Source: an uncultured Clostridia bacterium (GTDB lineage: Bacteria; Bacillota; Clostridia; Christensenellales; CAMQZB01). Taken from it: a stretch of 38,786 nucleotides of DNA. The notes under the pieces were generated by a model. It ran no database searches. It was not told where the DNA came from and saw nothing but the letters and a program-made list of their open reading frames with translations. The translations under genes were made by a program, and so were the position numbers. Below, piece by piece: positions 1 to 9,522 of this stretch. Positions within the stretch are counted from its first letter, which is position 1. Each line of letters begins with the position of its first letter. The stretch is from positions 1 through 38,786 of the forward strand of contig CAMQZB010000017.1 of NCBI GenBank assembly GCA_947039455.1. The letters run 5' to 3'.

Positions 1-37
1 TCTGTTAAAATCAATGGGCAAAGAAAATTCCATTTTC

Positions 38-125
38 GGGTCAAGGGTTTCGACCCTTGTGCGGTTAAGGGCGCATAGCCCTTATGGAGTTTGAGGCAAA
101 GCCTCATTTTCCTTACGAACCAACA
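38..125 (+). repeat. Intergenic triple-hairpin repeat, copy R1
   Basis: Three short hairpins lie in a row: CAAGGGT/ACCCTTG, TAAGGGC/GCCCTTA and TGAGGC/GCCTCA. A near-identical copy (R2) is at 35078-35165. The clearest differences between the two fall in the loop of the second hairpin and in the flanks, while all three stems are kept. This copy lies just past the 3' end of serS. It resembles REP-like or MITE-like bacterial intergenic palindromes, and no coding potential is visible. Confidence 0.8.
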
Positions 126-154
126 CAAAACAAAAAACTTAACATAAAGCAAAC

Positions 155-188
155 AAAAAAAAGCCTGTATCAAAAATGATACAGGCTT
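155..188 (-). terminator. Intrinsic terminator of serS
   Basis: A perfect 11-bp stem (AAGCCTGTATC with GATACAGGCTT, six-base loop) is followed on the minus strand by a run of T. It lies 14 bases after the serS stop codon. Confidence 0.9.
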
Positions 189-201
189 AAAATATTATTA
201 A

Positions 202-1464
202 TTAAAATTTTTCACATCTCATGTAAGGAACAAGAGCTGTAGGAACGGTGATAGTGCCATCGTTGTTTTGGTAGTTTTCAAGAATAGCAGCCACGGTTCT
301 GCCTACAGCAAGACCGCTTCCGTTAAGGGTGTGAATTAGTTCAAGCTTTTTCGTTTCGCCGTTTCTGAACTTGATATTAGCGCGACGAGCTTGGAAATCT
401 TCGAAGTTACTACAAGAAGAGATCTCAACGTATTTATTGTAAGACGGCATCCAAACTTCAAGATCGTAAGTTTTCGCTGCAGAGAAACCGCAATCGCCAG
501 AGCATAGAGCCATAACGCGGTAAGGCAGTTCTAATCTTTTCAAAATTTCTTCCGCATCGTTAGTTAAAGCTTCAAGCTCAGCGTAAGAATTGTTTGGGTG
601 CGCGTATTTAACAAGCTCAACTTTGTTGAATTGGTGTTGACGAATGATACCACGAGTATCACGGCCAGCGGAACCAGCTTCAGCACGGAAACAAGCAGAG
701 AAAGCACAATAGCAATGAGGAAGTGATTTTTCTTCAAGCACATCGTTTCTCGCCATGTTAGTAACAGGCACTTCCGCAGTAGGAATAAGGTAGTATGGCG
801 TTCCGCTAAGAGCGAACATATCCTCTTCGAATTTAGGAAGTTGACCAGTACCGATCATGCTTTCTTTGTTAGCAACATAAGGTGGAAGGATTTCAGTGTA
901 ACCACGGTCTGAATGCGTGTCCATCATGAAATTCATAATAGCACGTTCAAGCCTAGCGCCCATACCACGGTAAAGAGTAAATCTAGTACCAGCTATTTTA
1001 GCACCTGTTGCAAAGTCAAGAATATTTTTTTCTTCGCCTATGTCCCAGTGTGGTTTTGGTTCGTAATCAAAAGCACGCGGAGTACCGTAAGAGCGGACAC
1101 AAACGTTATCGTTTTCGTCTTTACCTAGAGGTACAGTATGGTGCGTGATGTTTGGGATAGAGTATAGAGCGTTTTGTAGAGAAACTGCAATAGTTTCAAG
1201 TTCCGCATCTAACGCCTTGATATCATCACCAAGTTTTTTGTTTTCAGCCATTTCAGAATCAGCATTTTCACCAGCTTTCTTCTTTTGTGCGATACCTTGG
1301 TTAGCAAGATTACGCATAGCTTTCAAGTCTTCAACTTTAGAAACAAGATTACGTCTTTGATTATATAAGTCAACAGCTAAGTCAACATCGAATTTACCAT
1401 TTCTGTGAGCAAGTGCGTTTTTGCATTGTTCAAGATTTTCCACTAAAAATTTAATATCTAGCAT
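202..1464 (-). CDS. serS: Seryl-tRNA synthetase
   Basis: This cytoplasmic class II synthetase charges tRNA-Ser (and tRNA-Sec where present) with serine. The protein is 420 aa, normal for the bacterial family. An N-terminal coiled-coil arm covers roughly residues 25-105 and is rich in Lys, Glu and Ala. The class II core follows, with motif 2 around [14 protein letters not shown] and motif 3 around [20 protein letters not shown] chose the ATG giving MLDIKF because GGAGG lies five bases upstream; an in-frame TTG four codons earlier falls on that ribosome binding site. Only 42 bases, with no terminator, separate it from the upstream lipoprotein gene, so the two are probably co-transcribed. No T-box leader is present, although serS often has one in this phylum. 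Confidence 0.97.
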   Translation of the reverse strand: MLDIKFLVENLEQCKNALAHRNGKFDVDLAVDLYNQRRNLVSKVEDLKAMRNLANQGIAQKKKAGENADSEMAENKKLGDDIKALDAELETIAVSLQNALYSIPNITHHTVPLGKDENDNVCVRSYGTPRAFDYEPKPHWDIGEEKNILDFATGAKIAGTRFTLYRGMGARLERAIMNFMMDTHSDRGYTEILPPYVANKESMIGTGQLPKFEEDMFALSGTPYYLIPTAEVPVTNMARNDVLEEKSLPHCYCAFSACFRAEAGSAGRDTRGIIRQHQFNKVELVKYAHPNNSYAELEALTNDAEEILKRLELPYRVMALCSGDCGFSAAKTYDLEVWMPSYNKYVEISSCSNFEDFQARRANIKFRNGETKKLELIHTLNGSGLAVGRTVAAILENYQNNDGTITVPTALVPYMRCEKF

Positions 1465-1506
1465 TGTAGCCTCCAAGAGTTTAATTTAATTATTTTAAAA
1501 GAGTTA

Positions 1507-2535
1507 TTATTCAGCTTCAGGAGTTGGTGTAGGTGTAGGTTCAGGAGTTTCACCGTATTGGTATTCAACAAGGTCAAAAATCATACGATCAGCAGTGTAA
1601 GGAACAAGTTGTTCGATTCTTACTAAACGAGATCTATCGTCGTTCTTAGTAGAACCAGAAGCGTTGTTAATAGCGCCTTGGTCGTTAATAGCGTAGAACA
1701 ATTCGATAGGAGAACCGTTGTTTTCGCCTGAAGTTTTTTGAACAAGAACGCCTTTAACTTTCGTTTTATCGTTCTTTACGCCATCGATGTCAGTTGCTAT
1801 TTCGAAAGTAGAACCAACATTGATTGAGCCAGACATAGGAATCGCTTCTTGAGCAGTACCAGTAACAACAGAGAACGGTAATGAAGTTCCTTCAACTTTT
1901 CCGAATGAACGAAGCATGTAGAAAATTTGCTCGTTGTCATAAAGATTTCCGCTAGGAAGTTTAATGTTAAACATAAGAGGAATAGTAGAAACTTGAGTAT
2001 CGTAAGCGCCAGTAGCACCTAGTTGCGCAGTTTTTACAGTAGCCTCATCTTCGCCGTAAGTGATAGTTGATTCATAGTTAAGGTCTTCAACAGTATAAGC
2101 CTTGTTTGAGTAAACAACGGTTTTACCTTGGTAGTTCTTGTATGAAGAAGTAGGTCTGAAGTCTTGCATAAGATCACTAAAGTTCACGTAAGAAGAAACA
2201 GTATCGTCAACGGGAACAGTAGATCCGTCGGCCATAGTGTATTTTCCAACAAAGGTCATAGTAGTTTCAATTTTGTAACCAACTGAACCGCCACCAGAAA
2301 TAGTAGAAGTATAAGTGCCTTCTCCAGATAATCTTGGTGCCTTAACAGCTTTGTCAGCTGATGAGTCTTCAGTAGCTACAGGTTTAGCTTCTTGAATTGT
2401 AATTTTGTAAGTGCTTTTTTCAAAAACGTCTTCTTTACCCCAATTTGTTGTAAAAGAAGGAAGTTCAGGTGCTGAACAAGCCGTTAAAGATAGTAAAAGT
2501 ACCACTGATAATAAAATTGCGATGATTTTTTTCAT
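1507..2535 (-). CDS. Putative lipoprotein of unknown function
   Basis: I do not recognise this 342-aa family. The N-terminus is a clear lipoprotein signal: MKK, a hydrophobic stretch and lipobox LTAC with the acylated Cys at residue 20. The mature protein should therefore be anchored outside the cytoplasmic membrane. The body is rich in Ser, Thr, Gly and Tyr and looks beta-rich and soluble, with no further membrane helix. The C-terminus is a short Pro-Thr repeat tail ending PTPTPTPEAE, of the kind often found as a flexible linker. AGGAG precedes the ATG. Its promoter overlaps that of the divergent addB gene. It lies upstream of serS in the same direction, but no functional link is evident. 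Confidence 0.8.
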   Translation of the reverse strand: MKKIIAILLSVVLLLSLTACSAPELPSFTTNWGKEDVFEKSTYKITIQEAKPVATEDSSADKAVKAPRLSGEGTYTSTISGGGSVGYKIETTMTFVGKYTMADGSTVPVDDTVSSYVNFSDLMQDFRPTSSYKNYQGKTVVYSNKAYTVEDLNYESTITYGEDEATVKTAQLGATGAYDTQVSTIPLMFNIKLPSGNLYDNEQIFYMLRSFGKVEGTSLPFSVVTGTAQEAIPMSGSINVGSTFEIATDIDGVKNDKTKVKGVLVQKTSGENNGSPIELFYAINDQGAINNASGSTKNDDRSRLVRIEQLVPYTADRMIFDLVEYQYGETPEPTPTPTPEAE

Positions 2536-2588
2536 AATATTCTCCTATAAATATAGTAAATTTCATTTTTTTATGCTTTCAATGAATT

Positions 2589-2618
2589 ATTATATCAAAA
2601 TACCTTGAAAAAGTACAA
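2589..2618 (-). promoter_or_regulatory. Promoter of the lipoprotein-serS unit
   Basis: On the minus strand, TTGTAC (2613-2618) and TATAAT (2589-2594) are separated by 18 bases. The -35 element lies inside the divergent addB promoter, so RNA polymerase can hardly occupy both at once. Confidence 0.65.
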
Positions 2619-2633
2619 CAAATTTTATATAAT
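2605..2633 (+). promoter_or_regulatory. Promoter of addBA
   Basis: TTGAAA (2605-2610), a 17-base spacer and a perfect TATAAT (2628-2633) lie 32 bases before the addB start. It overlaps the minus-strand promoter at 2589-2618 back to back. Confidence 0.8.
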
Positions 2634-2665
2634 ATAAGAAAGAGATTTAATATAAGGGAAAGAAA

Positions 2666-5600
2666 ATGATAAAAATAATATATACCAACACAACTAAGTG
2701 CCAAATTCAGCATTTGAAGAATAAATTAGCAAAAAAAGAGGACTTGTTTGATCCAGATATTGTGATTTGCGAAGATAGGTTCACACTGTCACTTGAACAA
2801 GAAATTTTAGGGGAGAAGGACGGGTTCGGTTCTTTTTCTGTTAATGTATTTTCTTTTTCAAGATTGTTGCATCAGCTTTTGAAAAATAGGAAACCCCAAA
2901 ATTATCTAACCAAAACTGGTGGGGTTATGATGATTTCGAAAATCTTGCTTCAAGAATCTAAAAACTTGAAGTGTTATTCTGATGTGGCGAAAAGTTACTC
3001 CACGCTGTCAATGAGTATCTTTGATGTTATTGCACAACTGAAAAGTTCTATGGTGGAGTTTAATGATTTAGAAAAAGCAACGCCTAATAGTCCTGCCTTG
3101 AGTTTGAAAACAAGTGATTTAGCTTTAATATATCGTAAATATGAAGAAATGAAAAGCAACGTGCTTTTAGATTCAGCGGATAAAGTGGACTTGCTGAACG
3201 ATATAGCTAGCGATGCGGAAAGCGTAACGAAAACAGCTTTTCACTTAATTGGGTTTACTTCTTTTACAAAACAGTTCTATAAAGTTATTGGTACGCTAGC
3301 AAATCGTAGTAAAGATATTAATATTTACATACTAGACGGTGACAGCGATGTTTACGATAAGTCGGTGAAGAAAAATATCTTGAAAATGTTAGATGATTTA
3401 GGGCTGGAGTATAGTGAAGAAAGAGCGGAAGAAAAACTTGACATAGTTCGAGAAAATTTGGCAAAATACCTATTTTCTTTTACGCCAAAAAATAAAATCT
3501 ATCCTGTTGAAACTGATAATATAAAAATATTCCAAGGTAGTGGACTTGCGGAAGAAATAAGATTTATTTGCGAAAATATTTTGGAGCAAGTACGTGTTAA
3601 TGGCAAGCGTTTTGACGATATAGCTGTGATTGGTGCTAACTTAGCGGAAAATCAACGGGTTATAGCAAGAGAGTTTGCGAAGTACGATATCCCAATTTTC
3701 CTTGATAATAAAGTACAGCTGTCAAAACACGTTTTAGCTAGAACTATTGTTGCTATGATGTCGCTATCAGTGGAAGGTTTTAGAATTGAGAATGTTTTGA
3801 CTATTATTCACAGCCCATTCTTTAAACTTTCACAAGAAGAAAAGTGCGATTTCGAGAATTATTTAGTGGCTCGTGGTATCTCAAAACGCAATTTTATGAA
3901 AGACAGTATATATAAGGACGAAAAAATGGTGGAAATTCGTGATTTATTCTTAAAAGAATTTATGATGAATTTAAAAATAATTGGGGACGTTTCAGATTAT
4001 TGTAAAGCGGTTAGAGTGGTGCTTGAGAAGTTCGCTGATGACATGGAAAGAGTTGCGAAAGATTTTGAAGCAGTTGGAGAAATGGAACATTCTTCAATGA
4101 CAAGTCAAGCAATAGGAAAGTTCTTGGAAACAGTAGACGAGTTAGACAATATAATGAAAGGCACCGTGGTTTCTGTGGACGATTTTATGAAAATATTAAT
4201 GGACGGTTTGCTAGCAAAAGAAATCGCAATCGTACCATTATACAGCGATTCAGTTTTCGTAGGAGATTTTTCTTCATCAAAATTTGCACAAAAAGATATC
4301 CTATTTGCATTGTCGGTAAACAACAAAATAGTTCCACTAGTGAAAAGTGACGTGGGACTGATTTCCGATAGGGACATAGACGGTCTTTTGCCTTGTGCTA
4401 TTAATTTAGAGCCAAAAATAGAAATGATTAATGACAGAGAGCGGTTGAACGTGTATACAGCACTTTTGAATTTTAGAGAGAAATTATTCTTAACTTATTC
4501 AAACTATGCTGCTAACAACGACAAACTTTTACCCTCTGAAATAATTTCCACAGCGGAAAGTTGTTTCCTTTATAATGGTGAAAAACTATCACCAGAAACG
4601 GAAGCTGACGTTGATTTTACTAATACTAATGAATTGTCAAAATACATTGAAAAACGTGTTTTAACAAAGAAATTAGCACTAGCAAAACTTGCTGAAGTTG
4701 TTTCTTTAATTAGAATTGGAGAAAACAACAAAGGGGATCTTGCTAGTACGATTTATAGCAGTTTGAAAGAAACGGAGAGTGTGGATTTAGCGAAAAAAGT
4801 TGTAACTGAAAAAGTTGACGAACTTGTTGTTGATGCTTTTTCAGATAAAACTATGTATTCAGTGTCGAATTTGGAAAGCTATTTTGCTTGTCCATACAAA
4901 AACTTTGTGCAAAATGGATTGCTAGCAAAACCACGTTTGGAAGGCGCTATTAAGGCTATGGACAGCGGAAATTATTTGCACCATGCCCTTGAAATATTTG
5001 TGAATGGCATAGATAATGTAAACGCAACAAACTTTGAACCTTTTGCGGTTCAGTGTGTGAAATCCGTTAGGGAAAGCGAAATGTTTTCTCGCTACGAATA
5101 TTTGCCTAGATACAAAAACGCTATGGATAGACTTGATGCTGAGTTTGTGAATGTTGCGAAAGAAGTAACTTTACGTAAAGAAACTTCCGATTTCGTGCCT
5201 ATTGGTACGGAGCTTAAATTCGGTAACGGCGAAGAAATTCCTGCACTTAGTCTTGGCGGTGGAGTGAAAATCCGTGGTATTGTGGATTATGTAGATAAAT
5301 ATAAAGAGTATTTGCGTGTTATTGATTACAAAACTGGTATGGTTGAATCTAATTATAAAGACGTTTTTCTTGGAAGAAAATTTCAGCCTTATTTGTATTT
5401 AGAAGTTATGACAAAACACTTTAAAAAAGTGGAAGCGGGTGCTTTGTATTTCCCAATAAAAGCAAATTACGAAGCGGAAGAAGATCATATTGCTCCATAT
5501 AGAATGAAAGGCGTTGTTATTTCTAATATGGACGCAATTTCAGCTATGGACAAAACTTTAAGTGCGGATAAACTGAAATCTGAAGTAATTCCCGTTACTC

Positions 5601-5878
5601 TAACATCAAAACTTCAACCACACAAAGGGCAGTCGAAAACTCTTGGCAACGACGAATTTAGCAGTTTCTTGCGGTATTCAAAAATGATTTCAGCGAAAGC
5701 TGTTGCGGAAATTCGAATGGGTAACGTAGCTCCATCTCCATACGAAAAAACTTGCGAATACTGTGATTATCTTGCTATTTGTCAGTATGATGTGAATTAT
5801 CAAGGCGAGAGAAAATGCAGTGGAAAAGTTGACAGTGAAACTATTGTTAATGCAGTAAAAGGAGAATTGGGTGAATAA
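2666..5878 (+). CDS. addB: ATP-dependent helicase/deoxyribonuclease subunit B
   Basis: AddB pairs with AddA to resect double-strand breaks and recognise Chi-type sites before RecA loading. At 1070 aa it is close to the usual length. The C-terminal nuclease shows a PD-(D/E)XK pattern (GIVDYVDK then VIDYKTG, about residues 870-895). Cysteines for a 4Fe-4S cluster are a single Cys in FACPYKNF (about 742) and the triplet CEYCDYLAIC (C-x2-C-x5-C, about 1029-1038). The N-terminus, where AddB proteins often carry a Walker A loop, reads IIYTNTTKCQIQHLKNKL and has no GxxGxGK(S/T). ATP binding by this subunit is therefore probably lost, leaving motor activity to AddA. AAGGGAAAG precedes the ATG. addA starts two bases after the stop codon. 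Confidence 0.95.
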   Translation: MIKIIYTNTTKCQIQHLKNKLAKKEDLFDPDIVICEDRFTLSLEQEILGEKDGFGSFSVNVFSFSRLLHQLLKNRKPQNYLTKTGGVMMISKILLQESKNLKCYSDVAKSYSTLSMSIFDVIAQLKSSMVEFNDLEKATPNSPALSLKTSDLALIYRKYEEMKSNVLLDSADKVDLLNDIASDAESVTKTAFHLIGFTSFTKQFYKVIGTLANRSKDINIYILDGDSDVYDKSVKKNILKMLDDLGLEYSEERAEEKLDIVRENLAKYLFSFTPKNKIYPVETDNIKIFQGSGLAEEIRFICENILEQVRVNGKRFDDIAVIGANLAENQRVIAREFAKYDIPIFLDNKVQLSKHVLARTIVAMMSLSVEGFRIENVLTIIHSPFFKLSQEEKCDFENYLVARGISKRNFMKDSIYKDEKMVEIRDLFLKEFMMNLKIIGDVSDYCKAVRVVLEKFADDMERVAKDFEAVGEMEHSSMTSQAIGKFLETVDELDNIMKGTVVSVDDFMKILMDGLLAKEIAIVPLYSDSVFVGDFSSSKFAQKDILFALSVNNKIVPLVKSDVGLISDRDIDGLLPCAINLEPKIEMINDRERLNVYTALLNFREKLFLTYSNYAANNDKLLPSEIISTAESCFLYNGEKLSPETEADVDFTNTNELSKYIEKRVLTKKLALAKLAEVVSLIRIGENNKGDLASTIYSSLKETESVDLAKKVVTEKVDELVVDAFSDKTMYSVSNLESYFACPYKNFVQNGLLAKPRLEGAIKAMDSGNYLHHALEIFVNGIDNVNATNFEPFAVQCVKSVRESEMFSRYEYLPRYKNAMDRLDAEFVNVAKEVTLRKETSDFVPIGTELKFGNGEEIPALSLGGGVKIRGIVDYVDKYKEYLRVIDYKTGMVESNYKDVFLGRKFQPYLYLEVMTKHFKKVEAGALYFPIKANYEAEEDHIAPYRMKGVVISNMDAISAMDKTLSADKLKSEVIPVTLTSKLQPHKGQSKTLGNDEFSSFLRYSKMISAKAVAEIRMGNVAPSPYEKTCEYCDYLAICQYDVNYQGERKCSGKVDSETIVNAVKGELGE

Positions 5879-5880
5879 TT

Positions 5881-8800
5881 ATGGCAAATATTAATTTAAA
5901 CGAAAACCAAAAACGTGCAATCAGTTCTAATGCGAAAAACATTCTAGTTTCAGCATCGGCGGGAACGGGCAAAACTTTTGTTATGGTAGAGCGAATTGTG
6001 GATATAATTATCAACAAAAAAACTCCAATCGAAAAATTCTTGGTGGTTACTTTTGCCAAGGCGTCAGCGGAAGAAATGAAGGAACGTATTTTCAATAGGC
6101 TTTATGACAACATAGAAGAATCGCCTTTTGTGAAAGAGCAAATTAAGAAGCTTCAAAGTGCCTCAATCTCTACTATGGACAGTTTTTGTAGTGACCTTAT
6201 TCGCCGTTATTTTTACGCTATAGACATTCAACCTAAGTTCTCTATCATTGACGAAACAAAATCAGCATTAATGATGAAAAACGCTATGGAAGAATTAATA
6301 GAGGACAAGTATCAAGAAAAAGATTTGCCGTTCCTAAGACTTGTTGACATATTCAACGTATCAAGAAAGGATCAAGGGTTAACGGATATTATATTTGAAT
6401 TATATAAATTCTCTCGCTCATTACCTAATCCAAGAGAGTTTTTAGAAAACCAAGCGGTGATAAATTTTGATAAGCCACAAGTGTTTGAAAATATTTTTGT
6501 GGAGAATATTAATAATGAGTTAAAATATAGCCAAGGAGAGATTGTTGAATTTCAAAGAGAAATGATTACCCCTACACTTGATATGGATAAAGCCTTTTTG
6601 GAAAATCTTTGGGAATATCTTGAGGCGATTATTAAGTGCAAAAACTTACCTGAAAAAGTAGAGTTAATTGCAAATATAACGTTCAGTCGACTAAATACTA
6701 ATAAAGGCAAGTTTGAAATTTTCGAAACGGAACTTCATGAGAAAATACAAAAGTTCAAAGCACGATTAACAAAATCCCTAGCAAAAAAAGCTACACTTTC
6801 AAAGATTATTGGGAATACTCAATATGTGGAAGATGTGAAGAAAGATGCTGTTGCGCTTTGTGGGCTTGCTGTGGAGTTTTCCGATAGATACAAGGCTGAA
6901 AAAAGTAAGAAAGGTCTAATGGATTTCTCTGACCTTATTCATAATACACTTACACTTCTTGAAAACCCTGAAATAAGAAAAGATGTGCAAGATAGTTATG
7001 ATTATGTTTTCGTGGACGAGTATCAAGACACAAGCAAGGTTCAAGAAGCCTTGATTTTAACAATTTCTACTAAAAACCTGTTTATGGTAGGTGACATTAA
7101 GCAATCAATCTACGGTTTCCGTCAATGCGATAAAAACATTTTCGCAACTAAGGAGAAGAATTATCACAAGGGCGAAAACGGCGAAGTAATTTACCTAAAC
7201 CAAAACTTCCGTTCCTTTGGAAAAATTCTAAAGTTCGTAAATCTAGTATACAAAAATGTCATGACTGCCGATGTGGGTGACGATTATTTGAAAAATTCCA
7301 TGTTTGATGTTATGTCAGATGAGGGGAGCGTGGATATCAGTTTAGTTGCTGTGTCTGGGGCTAAAGAAGTGGTTGAGCCAAAAATTTATTCTGTTATGGA
7401 AGATAAGTTCAAAGATGAAGAGCTTGTTGCAAATGAAATGGAAGGGCATTTGATTGCTAACAAAATTCAAGGACTTGTGGGGACAACTTTCTTTGACGGT
7501 AAGGTTGAGCGTAAAATTAAATACAGCGATTTTTGCATACTACTTCGTGCCGTTAGCGGTAGTCACGGCGAGGCTATTTATAAAACATTGCAAGACTGCG
7601 GAATTCCTACAACTATTACTTCTTCAGGCAATAGCATTGGCGACCACAAAGAAGTTTTGCAAGTTTTGAACTTTATTTATATTTTGCAAAACTACAAAGA
7701 CGATGTGCCACTTCTTTCCGTTCTTAAAAGTCCGTTTTTCAGTTTTACCGACAGCGAATTAATTAAAATAAGAAAAAATTCAAAGAAAAAATTCTTCTTT
7801 GAATGTCTAGCTGATTACGCTGGTATTCTAATAGACGGCGGTGGTGATAATTCTTCTAATACCAACTATAAAACCAGTTCCGAAAACGCTATCACCAATC
7901 AAGCGGTGGAAAACCAAGATCTATCAAAAAACGCTATAACTAATCAATCATTTACAAAAGAAACTGCATTCGAAAACAGTAATGAATTATTTGTTAAGGT
8001 AAATGAATTTTTTGCAATGCGTGATTACTATCGCAAAGTAGCAATGGCTAGTGGCGGAGTTCACGCCCTTGGTCGTGCTGTTGAAGAAACGCCTTTTGAA
8101 ATGCTAACGGCGGCGGAAGTTTACGGTGGCGAGAAAATTAAACGAGTGAAAAAATTCCTTGATTTAATTAATTCGCTAGAAGATAACAATAATTTAGTTG
8201 AACTTGTGGACAACCTAAAGAAAATGAAAGACCAACTGAAACTAAACGATTCAGACGGCGGAAACGATGTGGTTCGAATTATGACTATTCACAAGTCAAA
8301 AGGCTTGGAGTTCCCAATTTGTTTCGTTTCAGGAATACACAAAAAATTAAACCTTAAAGACTCCACTAAAAAAATTCTTTGTCACAGCGATTTTGGACTT
8401 TCAATGAACTATTACAACGAAAACCGTAAAGTAAAGAACAAAATTTTGTCGTATTTTACACTTTCCGAAATTTTAGTAAAAGAAACTATCCAAGAAGAAT
8501 TGCGTATGCTTTACGTTGCGTTGACTCGTGCTAAAACTAAATTGATTTTGACTGGTTGGGTGAAAGATAACGATTGTGAAGTTTCTGGACTTGACAAATT
8601 GAACATAAAACAAATCAAAAGCAAAGAAGATTTTTATCAATGTCGTTCATACCTTGATTTTGTGGTAGGTGGAATAATTCACGAAGAAAATAAAATTGCA
8701 AATGTTAATATAGTAAGAGAAGACATTGAAAAAGAACAGAAAAAAACTGTAGAGCTTAGTCTTTCTTCCGTTGATGAAAATGCGAAACACGCACTAGATT

Positions 8801-9420
8801 GCAACTTGCATTATCAGTACCCGTATTTGGTGGATACTAAAACTCCAACTAAATTTTCCGCAAGTTCTCTTAAAAGAGAAGGGCTTGTTGAAGAGGAAGT
8901 GTCTTATGTTATTCAGTCTAAATTCAACGAAGAAGCCTCAAAAGTCGGTTCAGCATACCACAAAGTACTAGAATTAGCGAAACCCCTTGCCACATTAGAA
9001 CAGGTGAAAAGCGTATTGTTACAAGCTGGTGAAAATGAATTAATTCAGCCTGAATATTTAAGCAAAGTTGATGCGGATACGGTATATCGTACATTGAATT
9101 TGCCATTTATGAACTTTGGAACAGCTACCACTGAACAATCTTTCATGGGTTATTTTAAGGGCGAAAGATTTACTGCACACCAAACGGAAAAGCGTGTTTT
9201 GATTCAAGGTGTACTTGATTTAATGCTTGTTAATAAAGAAAAAAATCAATGTATTTTAGTTGATTACAAATATTCGTCCGCAAAAAACATAGAAGTGTTA
9301 AAGGAAAGATACTCTCAACAAATGGACATTTACAGCTATGCAATCGAAAATATTTTAAAAATAAAAATCGAAAAAATCTATATTGTAAACGTGCGAACTG
9401 GCGAGTTTATAGAGATATAG
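5881..9420 (+). CDS. addA: ATP-dependent helicase/nuclease subunit A
   Basis: AddA is the UvrD-like (SF1A) motor and second nuclease of the AddAB resection complex. The 1179 aa show Walker A SASAGTGKT (about 24-32), Walker B VDEYQDT (about 377), then GDIKQSIYGFR, QNFRS, VRIMTIHKSKGLEF and LRMLYVALTRAK. A C-terminal nuclease follows, with VLDLM (about 1112) and VDYKYS (about 1127). A stretch around 655-705 is low in complexity and rich in Asn, Ser and Thr. It holds two copies of NAITNQ, looks like a flexible insertion, and lies between the helicase motifs. The gene follows addB by two bases, so the subunits are translated from one mRNA. Confidence 0.96.
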   Translation: MANINLNENQKRAISSNAKNILVSASAGTGKTFVMVERIVDIIINKKTPIEKFLVVTFAKASAEEMKERIFNRLYDNIEESPFVKEQIKKLQSASISTMDSFCSDLIRRYFYAIDIQPKFSIIDETKSALMMKNAMEELIEDKYQEKDLPFLRLVDIFNVSRKDQGLTDIIFELYKFSRSLPNPREFLENQAVINFDKPQVFENIFVENINNELKYSQGEIVEFQREMITPTLDMDKAFLENLWEYLEAIIKCKNLPEKVELIANITFSRLNTNKGKFEIFETELHEKIQKFKARLTKSLAKKATLSKIIGNTQYVEDVKKDAVALCGLAVEFSDRYKAEKSKKGLMDFSDLIHNTLTLLENPEIRKDVQDSYDYVFVDEYQDTSKVQEALILTISTKNLFMVGDIKQSIYGFRQCDKNIFATKEKNYHKGENGEVIYLNQNFRSFGKILKFVNLVYKNVMTADVGDDYLKNSMFDVMSDEGSVDISLVAVSGAKEVVEPKIYSVMEDKFKDEELVANEMEGHLIANKIQGLVGTTFFDGKVERKIKYSDFCILLRAVSGSHGEAIYKTLQDCGIPTTITSSGNSIGDHKEVLQVLNFIYILQNYKDDVPLLSVLKSPFFSFTDSELIKIRKNSKKKFFFECLADYAGILIDGGGDNSSNTNYKTSSENAITNQAVENQDLSKNAITNQSFTKETAFENSNELFVKVNEFFAMRDYYRKVAMASGGVHALGRAVEETPFEMLTAAEVYGGEKIKRVKKFLDLINSLEDNNNLVELVDNLKKMKDQLKLNDSDGGNDVVRIMTIHKSKGLEFPICFVSGIHKKLNLKDSTKKILCHSDFGLSMNYYNENRKVKNKILSYFTLSEILVKETIQEELRMLYVALTRAKTKLILTGWVKDNDCEVSGLDKLNIKQIKSKEDFYQCRSYLDFVVGGIIHEENKIANVNIVREDIEKEQKKTVELSLSSVDENAKHALDCNLHYQYPYLVDTKTPTKFSASSLKREGLVEEEVSYVIQSKFNEEASKVGSAYHKVLELAKPLATLEQVKSVLLQAGENELIQPEYLSKVDADTVYRTLNLPFMNFGTATTEQSFMGYFKGERFTAHQTEKRVLIQGVLDLMLVNKEKNQCILVDYKYSSAKNIEVLKERYSQQMDIYSYAIENILKIKIEKIYIVNVRTGEFIEI

Positions 9421-9483
9421 AAAAAATGCAGATTGTCGAAAATAATCTTTTTTTGTCAGCATAGGTTTAATATCTTTCTATAT

Positions 9484-9492
9484 TGGTATAAT
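9484..9492 (+). promoter_or_regulatory. Extended -10 promoter element
   Basis: TGGTATAAT fits an extended -10 (TGnTATAAT), 31 bases before the ATG of the membrane protein gene. No good -35 lies at 16-18 bases, so it would depend on the extended -10. Confidence 0.5.
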
Positions 9493-9522
9493 TTAAAATA
9501 TCAATAAAGGAGATACAAATTT

